Shown in pieces: positions 50,776 through 54,980 of a stretch of 54,980 nucleotides of DNA; the stretch's first letter is position 1, and every line of letters starts with the position of its first letter. The position numbers and the translations under genes were made by a program. Location: the NCBI GenBank assembly GCA_964498075.1, contig CAZCGA010000030.1, positions 1 to 54,980 of the forward strand, read 5' to 3'. This DNA comes from CAZCGA01 sp964498075. GTDB lineage: Bacteria > Desulfobacterota > Binatia > HRBIN30. Under the pieces are notes generated by a model. That model did no database searches and had not been told where the DNA came from. It saw only the letters and a program-made list of their open reading frames with translations.

Positions 50776-52193
50776 GTGCCGCCTCCGCGGTAGATCTGGT
50801 CGCGCTGCAGAGGCCCGCCGTGCCGCGAGCGTTGGACGCAGAGCACCCACTGCACGCCCGCGCGCCGGCGACTCGCGGCTTCCATTTGCTCGCGCCACCA
50901 GCTCGCCGGCTGAAGCGTCACGTGGGCGTTCTCGCCGTTGGGCAACGTCTTGCGCGCGCGGTAGCAGGCCGCGACGGCGTAGACGAAGCGCTGGGCGTGT
51001 CGGAACAGCTCGTCGAGGATCCACGGAATGTCATCGTCCGCGACATGCTCCAGCACGTCCGTACAGATCACGCCATCGTACTGCTCGTCGATAGGGCCGG
51101 CGAAAGGCGCGTAGCCGGGATCGTAGCAGGTCACCCTCGCCCCGGCCCAGGCGCGCATCGTCTTGCAGCGCGAGCCCGGCGGTTCGCCGGGAAAGGGCTC
51201 GTAGAGCTGCGCCTTGCCGGAGCCGTAGTCGAGGACGGTCCGCGCGTGGCAATCGCGCACCAGGGCTGCAATCGGTGCGACGTGCTCCCGGAGCGACTTA
51301 CCCCAGAAGGTCTCCTCCGGTGCCAGGCCCAGCCCGCCGTTGCCCTGCTCGTGCGTTTCCCGGTTGAGGGCAAGCAGCTCGAGGTACCGCTGGCTCGGCC
51401 GTTCCTTGGTGAACACGGTGAACCTGGCAGCATCGGCGCCGCGCTCCAATGCACCCCAGACGTCCGACAGCGGGTGCTCCTGGTATCGCAACTGGCGGGG
51501 AAACGGCCGCCACGGCTGCGCCTGTAGCGTGGTGAAGTGCAGCAGCTTCGACTCGCCGGCGACGTACTCGCCGTCGCGTGCGTTCCAGACCCCGGGCAGC
51601 GGGCCCCATAGGCCGGCGGCATGCACGGCGGCCCGGAACTCCTTGTGCTTCTCCCCGCGCTGCGCGTCGGCGTAGTGCCAAATGCGGCTCATCGGCGCGC
51701 AGTCGAGCAGCATGACCGAGTTCTCGCGCTCGTTGATGCCGAGCTGCCCCTTGCCGTGCATGTCCATGTCGAACAACGCGGCCGGATCGGCCAGGTAGAT
51801 CTGGTCGACGTCGTTGTAGATCGCCCGGCCCGTACCGCCGGCCAGCGCCGGAACGCCGTAGCGATAGCAGGTGAAGCCGGTCTTCCAGTTGCGGCGGTTG
51901 AAGCCGACGAGGTCTTTCATGAGGTGGATCTCATAGCGTCGCGATGGGTCGCGGTGTGTGATGATCGACCAGAGGAGGACACGTTCGGCTCGGAACTGTG
52001 CCGCCTCGGTGCCGACGAAGATGCGCACTGGCGCTTTCCCACTCGGGACGATGCCGGGCTGGACGTCGAGCACGATTCGTTGCGGTGCCGGAAATCTCCC
52101 AGGCAGCCGGTGGCCTTCTACCCGCAGCAGGTAGCCCAGCTTGCGATGACGGAGCGTGGTCTTGAAGTCGTGCGCTGGCTTATGTGTGTGCAA
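50772..52193 (-). CDS. Glycosyltransferase-methyltransferase fusion protein
   Basis: About 473 residues with two domains. Residues roughly 40-290 are a GT-A-type glycosyltransferase (RIFVGTEAAQFRAERVLLWS, with the metal-binding DVD in AIYNDVDQIYLADP). Residues roughly 320-460 are a class I methyltransferase (RTVLDYGSGKAQLYEPFP as motif I, DGVICTDVLEHVADDDIPWI as the later block). Fusion suggests that one glycan is extended and methylated in a single step or to cap a chain. The start is not certain: TTG 52193 is the first usable codon after the upstream stop, with GGTG nearby, and the frame stays open to 52853 as antisense of the next gene. Confidence 0.75.
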   Translation of the reverse strand: MHTHKPAHDFKTTLRHRKLGYLLRVEGHRLPGRFPAPQRIVLDVQPGIVPSGKAPVRIFVGTEAAQFRAERVLLWSIITHRDPSRRYEIHLMKDLVGFNRRNWKTGFTCYRYGVPALAGGTGRAIYNDVDQIYLADPAALFDMDMHGKGQLGINERENSVMLLDCAPMSRIWHYADAQRGEKHKEFRAAVHAAGLWGPLPGVWNARDGEYVAGESKLLHFTTLQAQPWRPFPRQLRYQEHPLSDVWGALERGADAARFTVFTKERPSQRYLELLALNRETHEQGNGGLGLAPEETFWGKSLREHVAPIAALVRDCHARTVLDYGSGKAQLYEPFPGEPPGSRCKTMRAWAGARVTCYDPGYAPFAGPIDEQYDGVICTDVLEHVADDDIPWILDELFRHAQRFVYAVAACYRARKTLPNGENAHVTLQPASWWREQMEAASRRRAGVQWVLCVQRSRHGGPLQRDQIYRGGGT

Positions 52194-52207
52194 CGCGGCA
52201 CCAGCAA

Positions 52208-53485
52208 TCAGTCGCTCAGAGGCGTATAGCAACCGTTCTGCGCGATGACAACCGGGGCAAGGGCCTGGGCCGCCCGGTGCGCCTCCCACAGCGCCCGCAA
52301 CACGTCGCCGATGATCACCACCTCGCCGCGGTGCGCACTCAGCGTCGCGAGGAGGACGCGTTCCTCCAAGTCGGCCTCGTGGCGAGGCGTGTAGGCGTTG
52401 GGCGTGCTCGTGTCGCCCGGATAGGCACCACCGCGATGGCGAAACAAATCCATTCCCGCCACGATGATGCGCTCCGGACACAGCGCGACGGCGGTTGCCA
52501 GCATGAAGGCACCGTTGGTCGGCACCGACTCGCCCCACGAGGCCTGGGGAACGAGGACGCCCAACCGCTCGACGGTGAGGAAGCGGAACCGCCGGAAGGA
52601 GCGGCGGGTGAGCCCGGTCAACAGGAGGCGACCCTCGTGGCGGATCATGCTGACCCCCACGATGGGACGCTCGATCTGTCGCACCGTGTCGGTCGAGCCG
52701 GTGAACACCACGTCCGGATCGGTCAGGAACCCCCGCTCCTGCCACAGATGGTTGACTCGGAACAACGCGTCGTAAGCGATGCCGCGCAGGCGCGGGTCCT
52801 CTGACGATGGGCCGTTGCCGAGACACAGGATCGTGCGCGGGTGGCGCAAACAAGCGGCGAGATCATCCAGCGTCGCGATGCGCTCGGCGCGCCGGCCGGT
52901 GACGCAGCGCGCCCAAGGGTGATCGACCGCTGCCACTGCGAGACGCTCGGTCGCCCGATGCCACCGGCGCCGCTCACTGCGCAACGCCTTTAGGTCGCGA
53001 CGCAGCAGGGGGATCAGCGCTTCCGCGGCGGCACTCGGATCGTCGGGCGCGACGACACGTTCGATGAGGTCGAGCAAGCCGAGCGGTGCGCCGTTGCGCG
53101 GGGCACCGCCGGACGCCAACAGGGCGACCGGGACCTGGCGGCGCCGCGCCCCGCGCAGCAGCGCGGCCTCGAACGGCGCCACGCCGTCGAGGAGCAGCAC
53201 GAGACGGGAATTGCGCCGCTGAATGGCGCGCGCCGAGAGCCGCGCGAGCGCCGGCGGGCGGCGCGCGATGGTGGCCTCGGGAGCGTGGGCGCGCAACCAG
53301 CCGACCAGCGCCGGATCGCGCGGCGTGTAGATCAAGCCCAGCCGGGGGAAGCGGGCCTTGATACACTCGACGACGGGAGCGGCGCCGGCGAAGGCAGCCG
53401 CCGTCGATCCGATGATCCACAGCGTGCGCTCTGCGGGCATCGACGCTGCCCCGGTGTCCTGTGAAGCTCGCGCGCCGGCCACCAT
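52208..53485 (-). CDS. Fusion of KdtA-like N-domain and GT29-like sialyltransferase domain
   Basis: A 425-residue protein. Residues about 20-190 (ERTLWIIGSTAAAFAGAAPV, then LVLLLDGVAPFEAALLRGAR) resemble the N-terminal Rossmann half of Kdo transferases (Glycos_transf_N). Residues about 215-420 contain TILCLGNGPSSEDPRLRGIA, VSMIRHEGRLLL and TNGAFMLATAVALCPERIIV followed by GMDLFRHRGGAYPG. That set resembles CMP-sugar-using GT29/DUF115 sialyltransferases (GxGPS, ...SxGxxM). CMP-Kdo or CMP-nonulosonate would be the donor, by inference. ATG 53485 or 53440 is the start; the latter is closer to the domain. Confidence 0.7.
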   Translation of the reverse strand: MVAGARASQDTGAASMPAERTLWIIGSTAAAFAGAAPVVECIKARFPRLGLIYTPRDPALVGWLRAHAPEATIARRPPALARLSARAIQRRNSRLVLLLDGVAPFEAALLRGARRRQVPVALLASGGAPRNGAPLGLLDLIERVVAPDDPSAAAEALIPLLRRDLKALRSERRRWHRATERLAVAAVDHPWARCVTGRRAERIATLDDLAACLRHPRTILCLGNGPSSEDPRLRGIAYDALFRVNHLWQERGFLTDPDVVFTGSTDTVRQIERPIVGVSMIRHEGRLLLTGLTRRSFRRFRFLTVERLGVLVPQASWGESVPTNGAFMLATAVALCPERIIVAGMDLFRHRGGAYPGDTSTPNAYTPRHEADLEERVLLATLSAHRGEVVIIGDVLRALWEAHRAAQALAPVVIAQNGCYTPLSD

Positions 53486-53537
53486 GTAGATACCGTCAGT
53501 GGCGTCATGTTAACCACGCGCGACAACGTCGAGTCAA

Positions 53538-54689
53538 TCAGCGCGTCCGCGTCAGCCGCGGCAGCAGCAGCTCGACCCCGAGCTTGGACGGATGCGTGTG
53601 ATCGACGTAGAGGGCCAGCGGCGCGAACTGCGAGCCGATCGCTTGGCGCTGTGCGTTGGCGATGTCGAGGAAGTCGACGACCGTGAACCCGGCCTGCCTC
53701 CCGAGCGCAAGGAGACGCCGCTTCTGCTCGTAGTAGGTCGGGAAGTTGCGGTGCGAGTGCCCGGGAAGGCGCGTCACCTCGGGCACGACGTTGTAGATGT
53801 AGGGCACGTACAGCAGGACGACGCGTTCGATCGCCTCGCGCTGCCGGAGCTGGCTGATCCACGCAATCAGCTCCGGCGGCGTGCCGTACGGCTTGCTGTC
53901 GGAGAAGTCGTTCTCGCAGAACACGTAGATCAGCTCCCGGATCTGGCCGTGGTACCGCGCGACGGCCTTGTCGAGGGCGCAGATGACGTCTGCCGCCGCG
54001 GCGCCGGAGATACCGAAGTTGACGTACTGCCGGGCGCGATCCTGCGCCTGAAGCTGGGAGGCGATCGTCTCGCTGTCGTCGAGCATCGCCCCGTCGGCGA
54101 CGCTGTCGCCGGCGACGAGCACCTTGTCCACCGACTGGATCGACGGCAGCGTCAGACGCTCGCCATGCTCGTTGGTCGTGAGGTGGAGCTCGCGGGCTCC
54201 GTAGCGGGCGAAGAAGCGGGCGACCTCCGGCGGCAGCGTGCGGCCGACATCGTAGAAGTACGTGACCTGGTCGAACGGGTTGAAGAGGTTCGAGCGCAAG
54301 TAGGACATCGTCTTGCGCAGGTTGGGTTTCTGCACCAGGCAGCCGCCCTCGTCCCGGTTGATGGACGCGGCGTCGGTCCTGAGCGCAGAGAACGGCCCGT
54401 TGCCGAGCGCCACCGCGTTCGTCTTGAGGAGATCGAGCAGCGCCGTGATCTCGCCGACGTTGGTGATCATCTCGATGCTCGGATCCTGCGCGGTGGGATC
54501 GACGAACCAGCGCAGATAGCGGTCGTAGGCCAGGCTAGTTCCGTGCGCGAGCGAGTAGATCCCTTCGGCGACAAGGTACGGGACGAGCACGCCGAGGCCC
54601 ACGATGAGTGCCGCAACGCCCAGCCGCCTGCCGGCGCGACGCAGCAGCCGGCCCGCCGGCGCGCCGCTCACGACGGGGTGACGACGCAC
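53538..54689 (-). CDS. SGNH/GDSL-family hydrolase with N-terminal membrane anchor
   Basis: A 383-residue protein. A hydrophobic helix at about 24-45 would place the rest outside the cytoplasm. The catalytic serine is Ser196 in VLVAGDSVADGAML, block III is ENDFSD, and the Asp/His pair is Asp363 and His366 in YVDHTHPSKLG. SGNH enzymes remove or transfer acyl or acetyl groups on carbohydrates and lipids. It probably trims an O-acetyl group on the glycan made here. The gene is the first of the minus-strand cluster and is divergent from the zinc-ribbon protein at 54921. Confidence 0.85.
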   Translation of the reverse strand: MRRHPVVSGAPAGRLLRRAGRRLGVAALIVGLGVLVPYLVAEGIYSLAHGTSLAYDRYLRWFVDPTAQDPSIEMITNVGEITALLDLLKTNAVALGNGPFSALRTDAASINRDEGGCLVQKPNLRKTMSYLRSNLFNPFDQVTYFYDVGRTLPPEVARFFARYGARELHLTTNEHGERLTLPSIQSVDKVLVAGDSVADGAMLDDSETIASQLQAQDRARQYVNFGISGAAAADVICALDKAVARYHGQIRELIYVFCENDFSDSKPYGTPPELIAWISQLRQREAIERVVLLYVPYIYNVVPEVTRLPGHSHRNFPTYYEQKRRLLALGRQAGFTVVDFLDIANAQRQAIGSQFAPLALYVDHTHPSKLGVELLLPRLTRTR

Positions 54690-54828
54690 GTGTCGTCGCG
54701 CTGGCGCAGAGTCTCCATAAGCATCGCCCTATCAGGATGCTTGAGAGATTGGTAACTGGGTGACACACCCCACTCGGACCGGGCGGCCAAACTGGCACGA
54801 AGCGTGATGAAGGAACCACCGAGCACCG

Positions 54829-54862
54829 TTGATCTACTACTCTTCGGGTGTTCTAAGAACAC
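54829..54862 (+). promoter_or_regulatory. Sigma-70-like promoter with palindromic operator
   Basis: TTGATC (54829-54834) and TCTAAG (54852-54857) are 17 bases apart, a plausible -35/-10 pair facing the gene at 54921. Overlapping the -10 is a perfect inverted repeat, GTGTTC-TAA-GAACAC (54848-54862). A dimeric repressor could bind it and occlude the promoter. The assignment is from sequence pattern only. Confidence 0.5.
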
Positions 54863-54920
54863 TGCGCTCCTTCCGCAGTCCGCGCCGGGTGTGGTAGTCA
54901 CCGCGGGCGAAAGACACGCG

Positions 54921-54980
54921 ATGCGCTGCCCGTCCTGCAACCACGACAACCGCGCCGAGCGCCGCTTCTGCGCGGAATGC
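54921..54980 (+). CDS. Start of a zinc-ribbon protein, possibly an adenylate cyclase (partial)
   Basis: Twenty codons are inside the window: MRCPSCNHDNRAERRFCAEC. The two CxxC pairs form a zinc ribbon. This exact style, MxCPxCxxxNxxxxxFCxxCG, opens many class III adenylate/guanylate cyclases and related signalling proteins of soil bacteria, but it also opens other zinc-ribbon proteins. The cyclase itself is beyond the window, so that part is a guess. The upstream promoter and palindrome suggest that the gene is regulated separately from the glycolipid cluster. Confidence 0.6.
   Translation, partial: MRCPSCNHDNRAERRFCAEC

Noticed and set aside
1..54980. CRISPR arrays, tRNA and rRNA genes
   Set aside because: No regularly spaced repeat, tRNA cloverleaf or rRNA-like block was seen anywhere in the window; a tRNA missed by eye remains possible.

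Overview
This is a high-GC chromosomal window from a free-living, Gram-negative-type bacterium. LptF/LptG lipopolysaccharide-export permeases, an O-antigen-ligase-like protein and a KdtA-like glycosyltransferase point to an LPS-type outer membrane. Paired glutathione S-transferases, an acyl-CoA dehydrogenase/phosphotransferase neighbourhood and a zinc-ribbon protein start at the right edge resemble soil or sediment lineages near the old Deltaproteobacteria (for example Binatota). That placement is inference. No rRNA, tRNA or CRISPR array was recognised.

Left part (1-20.7 kb) is mostly intact metabolism. It runs from the end of an acyl-CoA dehydrogenase through two GSTs, a PPOX-fold protein, an APH-family phosphotransferase, an inositol-monophosphatase-like enzyme, an internally duplicated haem-oxygenase-fold protein coupled to a crotonase, and argC. 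A long minus-strand run follows: transaldolase, YjbQ, methyltransferase, acyltransferase, SDR, two VOC proteins including a probable methylmalonyl-CoA epimerase, a cytidylate-kinase-like protein and ilvD. After that come a small secreted protein with a C-terminal membrane anchor, a 999-residue O-antigen-ligase/TPR fusion and a MoxR ATPase.

The middle (about 20.7-37.6 kb) is an accessory island in visible decay. It holds a PIN toxin cut by a nonsense codon, three pieces of a TOTE-type primase-helicase (the largest with a one-base frameshift), a VapC-like toxin with a frameshift beside an intact AbrB-type antitoxin, a YgiT zinc-finger remnant, a 5'-truncated ISL3 transposase joined in frame to phage sequence, and a phage-borne acetyltransferase-like domain broken by several frameshifts. 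Inside this wreckage three genes are intact and overlap by four bases at each junction (24724-29650): a DUF6361-like protein with a winged-helix-like segment, a two-HKD phospholipase-D-fold protein and a SNF2-type helicase. This is the best candidate in the window for an undescribed anti-phage system.

The right part (37.6-54.7 kb) is a surface glycolipid/lipid cluster. It has an MsbA-type ABC transporter, a GNAT-like protein, two sugar-nucleotide-type nucleotidyltransferases, a Tam41-like nucleotidyltransferase, a CDP-alcohol phosphatidyltransferase, LptG and LptF, a phosphoglycerate mutase, an ELM1-family protein, a 2OG-Fe(II) oxygenase, a glycosyltransferase-methyltransferase fusion, a KdtA-N/sialyltransferase-like fusion and an SGNH hydrolase. 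Many of these genes overlap by four bases, so they are probably transcribed together from near 54.7 kb. A plausible reading is synthesis, decoration and export of an unusual phospho-linked glycolipid. The window ends in the first codons of a zinc-ribbon protein that faces a short palindromic operator.
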